DNA of 64,000 nucleotides from Fasciola hepatica (Eukaryota > Platyhelminthes > Trematoda > Plagiorchiida > Fasciolidae): positions 3,961,001 to 4,025,000 of the forward strand of contig CANUEZ040000031.1 of NCBI GenBank assembly GCA_948099385.1, written 5' to 3'. Below are positions 1 to 12,499 of the stretch, one piece after another. Position numbers and translations under genes: made by a program. Under the pieces are notes generated by a model, which did no database searches, had not been told where the DNA came from, and saw only the letters and a list, made by a program, of their open reading frames with translations. Position 1 is the stretch's first letter. Every line of letters starts with the position of its first letter.

Positions 1-3000
1 ATTAGCCGATGGCCAATTGTACCGTTCGTTCGTCTTTTCCGGTAATCGAAACACGACAAGAAGCTTTGGGCACATTCGCAATAGAACCATTCAGTTCGGT
101 TCAGTAGTTTAGGTTAGTCAAATGAATCCAGGACTATTACAAGATACGATAGAACAGAACAATAACAGACGGGAAAATAAATGTCTGGTTACCAAGGTAA
201 GACGAAACTGAAAAGCCATTTACGCTGTTTGCACATTTCGAATTTGTGATTTAGAATGGCATATTCGGTCGACTATGTGTCTGTAATGTTGTTGTGTGAC
301 TTGGAAAGAGTTTCTCGTAGCCAAACAGATGTTGCACACTCTTGGGTGTTTCAGTTCCAGTTGATGACGTTATCTTCGTGAATTCACTATTCATTACTTT
401 TGGAGCCACACCGGAATATCCTGAACAGTTCTGTGAAGCAACTGGCTCTCTGTTCTGCCTATTCAGGTGGCTGAACATCCACGTATGAATGGATAGGAGC
501 AGTTTGATTTGACACAGAATGTAGAGTTTCTTCCCCTGACGTTATTCGTATCCGTGTGGTTGTGAATAAGCTGACTTGTTCGTCTCTGTAGCAGGTGAGT
601 TTGATGACCGAATTAGGGCCCTTACAAATTGCTTGGCCGGTGTCCTCACTCTTGAACGGGGGTTGCGAGTACACTTTCAACTTTCGAGCACTTCGTGGTT
701 TCTGAATAGACGGTTTTTCTGTGGAGTGCTTCAGAATGAACTGCAACGGATAATCATTGGATGATAACTTTGTGGTTAGTATTCAATCTTCATCCTTCAA
801 TTAGTTTTCTGCATATAGTTCAGATTCTCCGTGAAACAGCGTTCCGATAGAACTCCCATTGTCACAAAACTCGTCAAACGTGGATATGGTCCAGATCGCG
901 TGTTGTTCCGGTTAGCTAAATAAGTGAGCACATCGACAGTAGCGTGCAAGTGTACAGATGAAGTGAAAAGATCTAGGATACATTGGGCAACTCCATGTTT
1001 CCGACTTCTCTGTTCTGATTAGAGACGGGAAGTCGTTGTTTTCTGTTCACTTCAATGCAACTTGAACAACCAACCATTACCAATGTATAAGTTGTGGTAG
1101 TTTTGTTGGCTCCCTCTCAAATCATTCAAGGGTGTGAAAAAAGTGAAAAAAATCACTAAAATAAAAATATCAGGTAAATGTATAGAGTGTATTAATACAA
1201 GGACTCTAATGGTCGTGAAACCTAACCGTTGTTTTTCCTACCAATGAAGGAATAGATCTCTTGGACCCCGCGGAGGAAGTCCCTCATACTCTGACTGATC
1301 AAATGTACTGATCAAGCTTTTCATGCCTTTCATCTGTTTTGTGAACTGGCCATCCTTTTCTCATCATCCAACAGCTGGCCACCTGAGCGAACATAGAATG
1401 CCGAAGAATCCTATGCACAACACATTTCCCAAACAACTTAACCTGCTGAGCTTTGGTAGCTTACTTTGGGGCTTGTTTCGTGTTCCCAATACTTTACTTC
1501 TCATTTCAACACTGCTGATGTCGTATTCTTATCCCTTTCGACAGATACTACTCATCTAGTCGAATATTTCATTCGGTTTTCGTTGTACACGTTGATACTG
1601 ATTCAATTAGCACTTTTTGGAATTACTTGTATCAGTCATTGGATCAGTCAGCTATGAGAAGCATGTGATACGAAACGCTTCAGGGTCGATCGTGAATCTC
1701 ACTGAACAGGATTCACAAGGAGCTCAACATTAAAAAGATACTTTCTTGCAATTCTCCTCCTTCATGCTGAGTTACACTGCGGTCGAAAACATAACCAGAC
1801 CCAGTAACGACAAGCAGCAAATTGGCTCAGCCGATTGTTGTAATCAAGTACATAAGTGTAGTATGCACATCGTGAAACTGGTGTGATTACGGAACCAGTA
1901 TTTCTGTGTCCATATACTGGAAAACCTGCACGATGCAAAAAATGGACGGAACAATTCTGGGTTGTTTTCAAATGAGCACGAGGCTCTGTCTCAATCTCTT
2001 ACATTTGAGAAGCAGATGTTGTCGAAGTCAACTCTACAGAACGAGGTTATATCGTTTGAAATTTCCTCACAAGAAATTTTTCGTGCTCATCCATCTAGCC
2101 TCCACCGGAAATCGGACCTGAAGTGAGCAATTATGAGTTAAACACCGAACTACCAGGCTACCCGAACCGAGTTTCTTCCTGTTCACACAATAAGTACGGC
2201 TTTACCACCCATCCGGCATATTTCCTCAAAAGATATGCTTGATACCCTTCGCTGTGCACGAAGCATTTTCCCACTGGGCCTCTCTCTCCCTGTTTGTCTG
2301 TTTTCCATACAAAAGCAAACCAGTATCCCGCACAACAGTTGCGAACCTCATGTCTCGATGCGAAATGGTCAATGAATTACGACTTCCTCTAGTGTGATTC
2401 AGACACTGCATTCGAACTTGATCATTTATTTTGTACTTTTTCCCCAGAATATGTAAGTTGTTCACATCTGACATTTGTAATGACTTGAACCGGGTACTTT
2501 GATAGTCATCGACGATGTACAGGAGAAATAGTCACGTCTGGGGAGCGTTGCTTTGCTCAATCTCTATCTCTAAAGGCCATTGGTGATGAATAAATGCGAT
2601 GTTTTTTTTGAAAAACCGGTATATGCAGCCAGTAATGCATACTTTTAAGCAATTGTTTCCCACTACGCGCAGCAGTAACAGGAGAATAGAGTAAATGGCT
2701 GTCGGTAGAACACACGTATCAAGGGCGCCTTGGAGCTCATGTCAGCAAGGATACGAGCTTTTGACTAGCCGGATGACAATACCGTATAGACAATAAACTG
2801 CACGCTTTAATCTTCAGTGGCTTTGTATCTGAAAATGTAAGAACACTAAAGGGACAGTTTAGACCAGCGCCACGTGCTAAAAGAAAAATTTACGGACACA
2901 GGACTATATCATGTACATACACTCAGACATTCATTCATTCATACACACATAAATACATACATCTAGACATACTTATATACATGCCTAGGTACTTCAGAAC

Positions 3001-3959
3001 ATCTGATTATTAGGTCTAATAAACACCTAAGCAGTCAACACTTTTGTTCATTGATAATAAATCGTTTCACTAGTGAATCCCATTCACTGCTACGCAGTTC
3101 GACTTTGATTCATGTAATCGGTTTCACTTGAAGTGCTCCCATGCTCACGCAACTCCTTTGTAATTCCGTACCGAGGACGTTCATCGTGGAATTTAATCAC
3201 TATGTGGTTGGGACGTTAGCTATGACAAAAGCCATCGGCGAATCGGTTCCATATCATAAAGTCTTGACTCTAAGTCAGCCATTCGGAGCTAGTCGAGACT
3301 GTCTGGCACAAACCGGTCTATGACTCACCATCGTTCATGCCATGTTCGAGCCTCAGCGACTGAAACTAGGGAATGTTAAATTTGACAGATTCGACTGTTG
3401 AAAGTGACTGTCAGTGGTATGGTCACTTAGTTCATTTGGTACCGCGCACGCATGCATTCACACTTGAATTCGAATCACATTCACGCGTGATTCATCTTGC
3501 AGTATTACCGCTCAACAAGTCATTCAAAACATTGAATAACTCGCTGTGCACCTGCACCTTCCTTGTTGGGGAACATGGGCAATGCATTTACACCGGGCTT
3601 TAACTGAGATTTAAACCAGAGATGTACGATAAAATATTTTTTTGAAGAGTTAAATTTCATACTACTGCAACCAATCAATTAGCCAATTTCTATATATCGT
3701 ATTGACCGTAATGCCTCCGGTTCACTTTGGTTTTCCGCGGAAGTGCACGAAGAGCAACGCACATTCTGAGAACATTTTTCTCAACTTTCAAGCCCGTAGC
3801 TTCAGTACCAATTTTGCGTTTATTTTCCTAACGAGTATCCAGAAGATATTTTCCAATTCAGAACTCAAAATCTTTTTTGAGTCACGTGTCTGGTCAGGAT
3901 AAGGGTGTGATACGATCCAATATTTTCATACAGAGATTCACTGGCAGTCTGTTTGATTT
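1..3959. other. Upstream intergenic or intronic DNA, no gene recognised
   Basis: No exon with convincing splice sites and no transposon domain was recognised here. Two short open frames on the minus strand (251-478 and 459-746) abut each other and read somewhat like protein, but they have no motif, no splice context and a length expected by chance. This stretch may be an upstream intron of the large plus-strand gene or intergenic DNA. Confidence 0.5.
2928..2995. repeat. CATT/CATA-type microsatellite
   Basis: Degenerate four-base repeats of the CATT and ATAC type run through this interval. A similar but purer tract occurs at 63735-63832. Confidence 0.8.
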
Positions 3960-4245
3960 GTTGACTTGCTGCTGTAACCAGCCGTAGACTAGGAATTTAG
4001 AGAAATCGATTATCACCTCGGAGGCCAGAAGTCCGAATCCCCCCACCTTTGGCTACTTTGGTGTAGGCAGTATTCCATTTTCGTCGGGCTTATTGCCATT
4101 GTTGACCTGCTGGGACCTCATCAGTTGCGCTTTCAGTCCAATTCTCAGGGTCTGGTTGCCGGATATTCCTAATAGAGCTGTGAACATCTGAGGCAGTGGG
4201 ATATATCCCGTCCACTGCACTCGTCCACAAGTATTTCAATAATAA
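3960..4245 (+). mobile_element. tRNA-like SINE, copy 1
   Basis: The segment aligns by eye to 26335-26590. Both have a degenerate B-box-like stretch (GTCCGAATCC here), then an ACTTTGGTG..GGCAG stretch, a CTCAGGGTCTGGTT block, a CCTAATAG block and a final GTGGGATATATCCC-type block. The order and spacing of the blocks are shared, which marks a dispersed short element. It is too degenerate in the stems to be a working tRNA gene. Confidence 0.6.
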
Positions 4246-4354
4246 ATAACCGCTAATGTGCTGTGGAACAGAGTGGCAATGCCATTAGTTTCTTCAGTCC
4301 GGCCATGTCAGTTTTCGCAAACATTCAGCCTTGTGTTGAATGATATACTGTGTT

Positions 4355-5680
4355 TTACCAACAATTACCCTTTTGTGACCCGAGATTTCCACCTGCGGAG
4401 TTGGTGACCTGGGCTTTCTTTTTAAGCACCAAGTATACACTACGGCAATGAGATCCATCTTCCAACATGGCTCAGAAACACGGCTGTTGGGGTGAGGACA
4501 CTAACTATTTTACTGCATCTGACTTCTTGGAGAGGCTAAGCCATACTCTTTCATGATGACATGAGCATGAAGTTTCATGAGTGTTTGGCGCAGGAGACGT
4601 CCCCAGCGTCACTCAGCCTTTTCCCAAGGGCGCACCTCTAGCCTTTGCATAACCAAGTGCGGGCTGCAAGGTAGCAACCTGTAGATGCATGGTTTCCGAT
4701 GGCTCCATGGAGAGCTCATTCGCCATCCGATTGAGTGAAATCCAACCCAGGGGTCCATGCAGCCATGGTAGCTCGACAGATTCCCTTCGCAGCCTTTGGG
4801 TTATACAGTAAAGTTCTTCTACCCGTTCGGGTGTAGCTATCTTCACATGTCAAGCACAGTCTTAGACTTTGGATACTCTCAGCCCGCTCGCCTGTGGAGG
4901 AATTTACCGGGGTGCGGTTGCTGATGCATACTTCAGCTTCGTGGGGCCACAGGTGAGAGGTGGGCATCTGATGGAGATCAACGAGATGGAAGTTACCACA
5001 AGGGTGTGGCAAACTACTAAACAGAAATGCCGCTCCTGTCAGACACCCCATACACCCTATAGGTAGAACACATGCACAAATGTTGCCGGCATCTCGATTC
5101 TGATGCATTCACAACGCTGCTCGAATATGGTAGGGAAACCGCGTCAGCAACACTGAAATTAGGCATGCTGTGTTCAAAAGCAAAGGCTAGTCACTGAAAC
5201 AAATGTATAGTTTAAACAAGTTACGCTGGTTGAGATGTGTTACTCGAGACTACAGACAGATTTTCTTGATATGTACTGTTCAGTGAGGCAGTTTACTGCT
5301 ACAGAAAGAGTCACGGTTATCTGATTTTTACGCGGTGGAGAGATATAGTCACAATAACAAGTTGGTTTTGTCATATGGAATTAGATATACTTCCGGTTTG
5401 GGACTCAGAAAACCTCCCCACCGGATGGTTGGAAACACTACATGACACAGTGCGCACCACAGTATGCGGTGTAGTGGCACCCAAGCTCTTTCTTTCACTT
5501 CAGAATTTTGAGGTGTCATTTTATTTGACCAGATCCGCCTTATGTTTTGTTTCACTTCACTCATGACTGCGATACGGCAAGGTAAACAGTAAAACAAAAG
5601 CATCAGAGTGCGCGGTGTTATTAGTTGAATGATTTGAACAGAACAGAACTGAATTGGACTGAACTGAGAGGAACCTACTC
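4355..5680 (+). mobile_element. LINE fragment (RTE-like family), RT C-terminal region and 3' end, interrupted
   Basis: Positions 4355-4500 and 5062-5680 together match the distal half of the LINE reverse-transcriptase ORF seen better at 39385-41380 and 11000-14463. The match covers the region before and after the LLYGSETWPL-type motif, then the leucine-rich 'NRLRW' region, the PPT/NRWLETL region and the 3' untranslated end. The element ends near 5680 in a tail rich in GAACTGAA-type units. It has stops and frameshifts throughout and encodes nothing. A foreign 560-bp block splits it. It lies 250 bp upstream of the first recognised exon of the host gene. Confidence 0.7.
4501..5061. mobile_element. 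Unclassified insertion nested in the LINE
   Basis: The LINE alignment stops at about 4500 and resumes at about 5062. The two junctions carry related sequence, GGTGAGGACAC on the left and GGTAGAACACA on the right. Both correspond to the same LINE position, as expected for an old target-site duplication of about 11-13 bp. The inserted block has no recognised coding domain and no obvious terminal inverted repeats. A 130-codon minus-strand frame (4716-5108) crosses the right junction and is therefore not a gene. Confidence 0.5.
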
Positions 5681-5930
5681 AAAGGCACTACACAAAAGAA
5701 AATCGGTAACCTTGACCAGAAGGGTTGGGTCGAAAGGTTACAGGATGTCTCAATGAGTCAAGTATCACTAGGAGCTATGTAAGCAAAACCTTAGTACCTC
5801 ATATTTGATAGTGAGCACCACCTGTCGATTCTTGTAGCGATTCTTGTGAACAGCAATAACGCAACAGACGAACTTTCTCATTCCGCCGAGCTGGTACTCA
5901 CACTGATTTTTTGTCATTCTAATTCCACAG

Positions 5931-6081
5931 GAATTGACTGGCCGTCCGCCAAAACACTACCTAGAGAGTATGAATGCACGCAAAGCAGCTATGGCCGCGT
6001 TAAGTAAACTCACACCACCCAAAACCCAAATCCCTGAGCCGTCGGAAGCCGGGAAACACCAGGTGGATAAACAATCAAGCG
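5931..6081 (+). CDS. Exon of the large unidentified gene (first recognised exon)
   Basis: A strong acceptor (pyrimidine-rich TTTTTTGTCATTCTAATTCCACAG) precedes GAA at 5931 and a GTAAGT donor follows 6081. The frame reads about 50 residues starting ELTGRPPKHYLESMNARKAA and continuing through a short alanine-rich stretch into a Pro/Lys-rich linker. It enters in phase 0 and leaves one nucleotide, which the next exon at 7792 completes to glycine. The frame stays open past the donor, so only the splice site defines its end. No methionine suitable for initiation is linked to it, so earlier coding exons probably lie upstream. The family is not recognised. Confidence 0.6.
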
Positions 6082-6345
6082 GTAAGTGGAATCAACTATT
6101 CGAATATTATTACCGTATTAGCAAAAGTGGTGGTTGTGGCAGTGTGGTGGAGTATGCATCCCCACCAATGTTTTGGGTAATTCGTTGCACGAAATCAACT
6201 ATAGACCACACAGTGACAAGAAACATGATTGTTCCAAATGGGCTGAACGCAATGCCATGAAGCAAGGTTTAAAAGCCATTTGACACTATCTTCCGGCCGA
6301 ATAAGAACTGCCTGAAATGGGAGTGGAAATCACAGTTGCAAACGA

Positions 6346-6349
<4 letters not shown>

Positions 6350-6392
<43 letters not shown>
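6350..6392. repeat. (TA)n microsatellite
   Basis: Uninterrupted TA dinucleotide tract inside the intron after the 5931-6081 exon. Confidence 0.97.
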
Positions 6393-6402
<10 letters not shown>

Positions 6403-7791
6403 ACAGTCAATTTTGTGTTATCTCCTGCAAATTTTTCATCCGGAGGTCTTTAGCCTAATAAGTTTCTGTTGTCGAAATAAGATAACAATGTTAACAGACT
6501 ATTGATTTCTGTTCACGTTACAGCTGTAAAAGCACAGGTGACATTACAGTTCATACCATTTGATGAATAGCTGTACAATACGATGTCTGCAAGAGTACGG
6601 GAAAAGTGAAGTTGGATTGCGACAGGGACAGACCAATACCGAGATGACAGTAATTTTGAATAGCTTTGCAATGAGACGGATATGACCGAAAAAAGGGTTG
6701 TGTGACCATGTTTTTTTACATAGTTTTGGTTCGGTCAAAAAAGAGAATAGCGATGGCGGTGGTTATCATGGTAAACGAGGCCCCAACATACGCTTGCTTT
6801 TCATGCACAAATCTGGTCCGAACTAGCGAGCGGTCCCCACCTCCACCCATTTACACAATTTGTGTCCCCCAGGTCGCATGACGGAAAGAAATGGATGCCA
6901 GATTTTCTAGTTAGTTGTTTGTAAACGTAATGCAGAATTTTAGAGATCGGGCTCATTCAGGGAACTTATTCACAATTACGTTTATCGCAATCAGTGAAAT
7001 TCCCTTAGATTGATTTATCGGTTGGTTTATACTTTAATCACCATCTGGCGATTGCCTTCATCTGTCTGAACAGTCCTGTGTAGGTGTTGGTCTGTGAATG
7101 CTTCTTGTATTCACTGGGTCACTTTTTTACTGTATGCTTATGCTTGGGTGTAGGGAAAGGGGGGGGGGGGGGGGTGGGGTGGCGAATCACATGAAGTCCC
7201 CCTAGCAGGTGGTCACGAGAACTCACTAAGCTGAAGAAATCGTTCTAATGCTAATTAGCAGTCTGCTACCAGTCACTTTCATGTGGTTAAGCTTATGATC
7301 CTGTGGACGAAGGTTCTAACCTCATAACTCTCTCTTGTTTGTAAGCAGGACAGATTTATTTAGCCTCATTGGCTACATTCTGATCTCATTATTTCGTTTT
7401 TCTTTGACATGATATGATAAATTCCTGTTCAAAGTAGAAAAATGTCTTGATACTACTTGGAAATCTGGGTGAAGGGATGTACACCGAGATATCCAAATGG
7501 AGCTTGTATCAAGAGAACCTCCAACTGTGATATTCGGAATCACAATTACCACAAATCCGGTAATACAGAACTTGGTGATTTCAAAATAAACTACAAATGA
7601 ACGATGGGAAAATGGACGTACTACTTGACTGATTCCAGCAACGAAACTTTTGGTTATGCGTGTTCAGTATGTCACAGAAGCTCCACATGATTTTTCTTTA
7701 TCTGGACTGTTGGCAAATTGTTTTAAAAAAACAAATTTACGAAAGAACTTACATTCTTAAAACCGGAGACTTACACAGAAACATGAACCAG
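6393..7791 (+). other. Intron sequence
   Basis: Intron between the exons ending at 6081 and starting at 7792. It holds a run of 17 G at 7158-7174, which could form a quadruplex, and nothing else I recognise. Confidence 0.6.
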
Positions 7792-7896
7792 GCAATTGGA
7801 AACACTCTGCACAGAGCCCCACTAAAGCCCGGTTGCCTGAAACCGCAGCACAACAACGTGCGACCCCTGAAGCCGAAGAATCTGATGCAATACAGG
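7792..7896 (+). CDS. Exon of the large unidentified gene
   Basis: The exon begins after ACCAG and ends before GTAAGG. Two incoming nucleotides complete the split glycine of the previous exon, and the frame then reads NWKHSAQSPTKARLPETAAQ and on through an acidic end (PEAEESDAIQ). One nucleotide is left over, exactly as required by the exon at 18760. The acceptor lacks a good pyrimidine tract. The alternative AG at 7777 would put a stop in frame with the preceding exon. A longer open frame over the same bases (from 7660) is in the wrong phase. The content is polar and low in hydrophobics, like a disordered linker. Confidence 0.55.
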
Positions 7897-8629
7897 GTAA
7901 GGTTTTATTTTTGGATATCAGACCAGAGAACAAAAATAGGACGACTGTTTTTGTAATCGGACGCGTGTGACATCAGTATATATTGTGAAAACAGGAGAAA
8001 CTGATCAAACGGATTTATTCTAGTGAAAAATAACGTTTCATCCATGACCGGTGGTCCAGTCTGGGCATCTTCCGCAACGGAACCACCAATAGTCAGTTAA
8101 TCACCGAGGGGTGAATATTCAGCCATCACGTGACCAAGTTCACATTCTTGGATAGGCAATTAATTTGGAGATTGCTGAGGCCATTGATAGTTAGCACTTA
8201 TGTTAATTCAAATGAGGCTTGAGTAGTGATATTACAGAAACTGGATTAAATAAAGACCTTGCTATGTAGAGAATTGTGGAGATACTATAGGTCCGAGTGC
8301 GCACATCAAAATATTTGCATCGTGAACGTGCAGAGGAAGTGGATATGCATTTCAGACGATCCTTACGAAGCAGGTGGGCTGCATCAATAAGAATCTTCAT
8401 GGATAGATTTCGCAGGATTATTGTAATAGGATGTGATAAAGTGAGTAAAATGCTGTCAAGATATGTTGCTGGAAGTTAGTAAGAGCTTAAGTGTTATGGC
8501 AATAAACGTAAAACTTTCAGTAACAAATTAGAGTGTATCCATCAAGTCCCTTAACACGGGACTTTTCAAAAATCGAGGCCAACAAAACTGAGTCCAATAA
8601 TTCACGAATAATCTGATTCCGTTTCATGT
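7897..8629 (+). other. Intron sequence
   Basis: No domain or repeat recognised. A 60-codon plus frame at 8297-8479 is Arg-rich but has no usable splice context. Confidence 0.5.
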
Positions 8630-8975
8630 TCGGTTTCCAGTTCAGTTCAAACAACCAATAACCACACATTGGATACGGGGATTTCGGTTTCCTTTTCTCG
8701 GTGGGAGCCCCATTCGGCAATAAACAAAAAAGAGTGCGAACAGATTGAGAAAAGAAGTGCAAGCAGTACCGTCGAGTCCATAAAGAAGGTTTGGGAACAC
8801 AAGAGTGAAACTGATCGCGACACCTAGCAAATATCCTCTGATGCATCTAGCCGACGAGTGGGGGAATCTCCTGGACGTCATCCACGAAGTATAACAAGTC
8901 AGACATGACCAAGTGCACTTTTCTTCCATGTCATGTACTGACCACCCCTACTCAACTAACCGTAAGTCGCCTATC
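8630..8975 (-). mobile_element. LINE 3'-end fragment (RTE-like family)
   Basis: Read on the minus strand, 8975-8860 matches the LINE segment around the TGACATGG (MTWQK) motif. The part down to 8640 matches its 3' untranslated region, including the CGATGCCGGxAGGT/CAACCAAAAC-like end and a TGAACTGAA-like tail. About 25 bp of coding sequence are missing and no frame is intact. The copy is antisense to the host gene. Confidence 0.5.
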
Positions 8976-9561
8976 CAGAGACGTGCGCAACAGGGGTTCC
9001 AACCACCTTAGCCTGGAGAGCCCAGGTGTTTCATCTAATGGTTTGATTTGTGTATCTAACAGATTCGAAGAAACGATGTCACGTAACCGAATCAGCGGGA
9101 CAAAAGTGTAAGTCATTCGCATGCGAATCAAACCGAAATTTGTCAGATGTCCGGTAATTCGACAAGCCAGTACACGAATCGGTTATCTAAGAAAGCACCA
9201 CGAAGCTGTCTCATTTGGCTTGCAGAGAATCATCAACGATGCACGTTACACAATTCTCAACTGGATCTCGAACCTGAACTTGAGGTGAATTGATTTCTTC
9301 CGGTGAACACTGGATGATATGGCGCCCATCGATATCGATTTGAACAGGCGATGCCTTATCATTCGTGCAGCGATCGGAATTAATTACAGAATTAGTTAAT
9401 TGATGCGGCATAAAATGGACTTTTCTTTGTGCATACTAGTGTCTGGCAGAATTTTAGTCAGATCGGTCGATTGCCAAGTTGGATAATTATCTAACGCAAA
9501 CGTGGTCGGATAAATCCGAACACGAATAAAAATTTGATTGCATCATCTGTGCTGAGGGCTG
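8976..9561 (+). other. Intron sequence
   Basis: Nothing recognised in either strand. Confidence 0.45.
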
Positions 9562-9815
9562 CCCAGTTTCGACGAGCGATAGCTGCCCAAAGAGATGCGA
9601 TCACTTCGACCACCATTGAGAGAAACCCCACGTATTCCATTCCCACACCCATCTAATGTGTATTTTTAGACTGCTAAACTGATTCTCCCCAAGCTTATTC
9701 ACTGCAGTACCTTCTCCATGGGCATGGTGTTTGGTAATTCAAAACCAGATATTGCTCATCAACTGATTCGGAGAGACTGGACTTTGTCTGATCTCTACCC
9801 ATTTAGCTGTCAGAT
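9562..9815 (-). mobile_element. LINE 5'-UTR fragment, inverted copy
   Basis: The minus strand of this segment is nearly identical to the start of the plus-strand LINE at about 11085-11340 and also aligns to 58900-59030. The similarity ends sharply at 9815, where the shared GCTGTCAGATG is followed by different sequence. It is an isolated 5' piece in opposite orientation to the LINE beginning 1.2 kb downstream, so together they form an inverted repeat. Confidence 0.75.
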
Positions 9816-10999
9816 GTGATTAGCATTAAAAAAATCAGCAACACTTTCAGAAACTCTAGTTCATTGCACGGGGTTTTCTGGTTGGCTGATAGGTAAACGA
9901 AATCCTGTCACGCGCTTTAAGCTCAAAAACATCTGAATTCTAACCTCCACCATATTTTCGTGCATTGATAACGACTCCTTTGGGGGTTTCCGTTGAACGG
10001 AGTACATAACACGCATAAAGTGCATTACGCATTTCCACTCTGGGATTAAGTGATTCCATTCTGACCAAGAAAAAAAACGGTTGGTTGAGACCAAAATCAA
10101 TAAAACACCTGGTCGCGTGATGTGGGTGCATCACGAAAAGAACCTCCATTAGCATTTTATGGAGACCAAAACATAACCGAAAAACAGAGAAGCCACAACA
10201 GATCCGTGTATGCAAATAAACTACAAATCTTCCGGTGTTTTTTTCAAGCTGACTGAATAATTGATTTTTGCAACCATTTACGGACTGTGTAGTGTGTGCG
10301 TTACTCATATCAGACCCTTCTGGTTCTACAGTGAACGTGGCTGGATTCCACCGAACTAGTTACCTGTTAGTGTCGAAATGATCTTTATTTGTACGTCAAG
10401 GTTTCAGTGTACACTGTACACGGGAGGTCTGTTTTCCGGCAGTCCTCTCAAGATTTCTCGACGCAGGCAGAAGAGCACGTATCCTGCTGCAGGATAAATC
10501 GGCTCCACGGATATCGTGGACTATCGATGACTAAGCACGGAGGCTGGAGGCGAGTTCGGCGCGGGTAACAAACCAGATTTCCTCTCATCGACGGCTACCA
10601 TAGACCAACAGCAAATCTAGGCTTTCTATGTCATTTTCGATAGTGTTGGTCCTCGTTTTGAGCTGACCACCAAGGCGACAGTATCATATAGGACACAGTT
10701 GGGGACCGAGCGTTTGATTGTTTGGTTCCATCTCAGGTTACCGTAGAAAAGGTGATTGGCACTCTGGTTGAGCAGACGGTGTTGTTGAAGATTTGCCTTT
10801 ATTATCCGAAAGTCTTCGGTGTAGAAAATGCAGGCTAACTGTTCACTGTGCTCATATTTTTACATTCAACATCGCTTTATCAAGTAGAAATCAATTATCT
10901 CATAGAATTTCCGCCATAAACAAACCCTCGCAGTTATGTAAGACAGAGCAGAACAGTTCTTCCTTTCAGTTGTACTAGTCCATTTAATAACTATGCTAC
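9816..10999 (+). other. Spacer between the inverted LINE pieces
   Basis: No plus-strand exon seen. On the minus strand 10308-9940 is open for 122 codons, longer than most chance frames here. It has no motif, and an overlapping frame (10100-9861) reads equally well, so I do not call it a gene. Confidence 0.4.
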
Positions 11000-11799
11000 T
11001 CAAAGGAAATGGGACTGGACTGCATCTTAGCGTTGTGTGAAGCGCTGCTCGCCTCCGTGATCTGAACAGCTATGCATGATGGTTTCATCTGACAGCTAAA
11101 TGGGTAGAGATCAGACAAAGTCCAGTCTCTCCGAATCAGTCGATGAGCAATATCTGGTTTTGAATTACCAAACACTATGCCCATGGAGAAGGTACTGCAG
11201 TGAATAAGCTTGGGGAGAATCAGTTTACCAGTCTAAAAATGTACATTAGATGGGCGTGGGAATGGAATACGTGGGGTTTCTCTCAATGGTGATCGAAGTG
11301 GTCGTACCTCGCGGGGTAGCTATCGACCACCACAGCTGAGCAATCTTAAGGCTAAAAGATACTGCCCTGTTCACGTTCCCCTTGGTCTATTGGGCGCATG
11401 AGGGTAAATGCCAAATCCGAAAAGCGAATCAGCTACTAAATACTATTAAAGATATGCTATGAAAGGATGGACAATCGGGCCTCACGTGACAGACGAGAAG
11501 TTCCTTCTCGGGTTCTTCGGTCACGTTACCGTGCTGGGTTGAAGCCCCACTGCTTTCAAGTCAGACTCCTGTTTTAAAAGGCCACGGACGGGGTACTGAA
11601 GTAAGAATTCCTTATCCGGTGTAGGCAGTCGAGAAGGATAATTTATCCAGAAACCTCCGGCATCCTCCATGTAAACAGCCTTACGATATGCACCTGCCCT
11701 AACTTTACGAATGCTACAAAACACCGCGGGTAACTACGACTCTGAAGAAAGCAATATTGCAAGAGTTGGGCATAAATCAAATGCACTTTTTGGGCCTGA

Positions 11800-12446
11800 A
11801 TGTTCAGTTCACTCAGCTGCCTTCAACGTCCGCACACAATGACAGATAGAACGACAGGCTGCCCTCCCGAAAACTCTTGACACTTTAAAAACAGATGTAC
11901 ACTGTGTCTCCGAAACACGTACACAAGACCCCACCTCCGTAATCACTCTCCTCGCCCCAGATACAAACTCGGTATCTCGCTTCATTCTTCGCGGTTGGTT
12001 GATTCGGTGTCTAATGCTCGTGATCAGGCTGGCGTTGGGATTGCTTTGAGCATGAGAGCTGAGTGTGTACAGCTAGACTGCACGCCAGTCAGCAGTCGTT
12101 TGAGTGCAGTTCGGTTGGACGGTTCTGTGCATGTCAACGGCAACAAGCTGAAGAGTCGACGCTTGTTCGTCATGTCTGTGTATATGTCCACTGATTTCAA
12201 TTCCTCTGAGACCAAGGACGAAAGCTACCACGATTTCTCTCAACTACTTGGAAGCATGCCTTCAACGAAGGTAGTGGTCATTGCTGGGGGTTCTAACGCC
12301 CAAGTTGGCTGTTGGGGGGACCCCGAAAGGCACATTGGAGGTCCGCTCGCTACCCTGACCTATCGCACTGACAACGGCGATCTTCTCCTCCAGCTATGCT
12401 CCAATCACAAGACTTCGCTTTATGTGGGCCATACAAACTATGGATA
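11800..12446 (+). pseudogene. LINE endonuclease remnant (APE-like)
   Basis: The frame from 11995 to 12446 (150 codons) carries the family landmarks in order: DQAGVGIALSMRAECVQLD, the SSRLSAVRLDGSVHVNG segment, LFVMSVYMSTDFNSSETKDE, then VVVIAGGSNAQVG, and RTDNGDLLLQLCSNHKTSLY. In AP-endonuclease-like LINE nucleases the last-but-one block normally reads GDFNAQ with a metal-binding Asp. Here it is GGSNAQ, so the active site is lost. The preceding part (about 11800-11995, including CVSETRTQDPTSV-like residues with the catalytic Glu) is in another frame after a frameshift. Confidence 0.8.
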
Positions 12447-12499
12447 ACCTAAAAGTCCTTTGCCTTACCATTCAGTAAGAAACGCAAATCTTTGAGGCT

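Noticed and set aside
251..746. Two adjoining minus-strand open frames of 75 and 95 codons.
   Set aside because: No motif, no splice sites, and lengths are ordinary for chance in AT-moderate DNA.
4716..5108. Minus-strand 130-codon open frame.
   Set aside because: It crosses the boundary between a nested insertion and LINE sequence, so it cannot be a conserved protein.
9940..10308. Minus-strand 122-codon open frame.
   Set aside because: An overlapping frame is equally open, there is no domain, and it sits between two LINE pieces.
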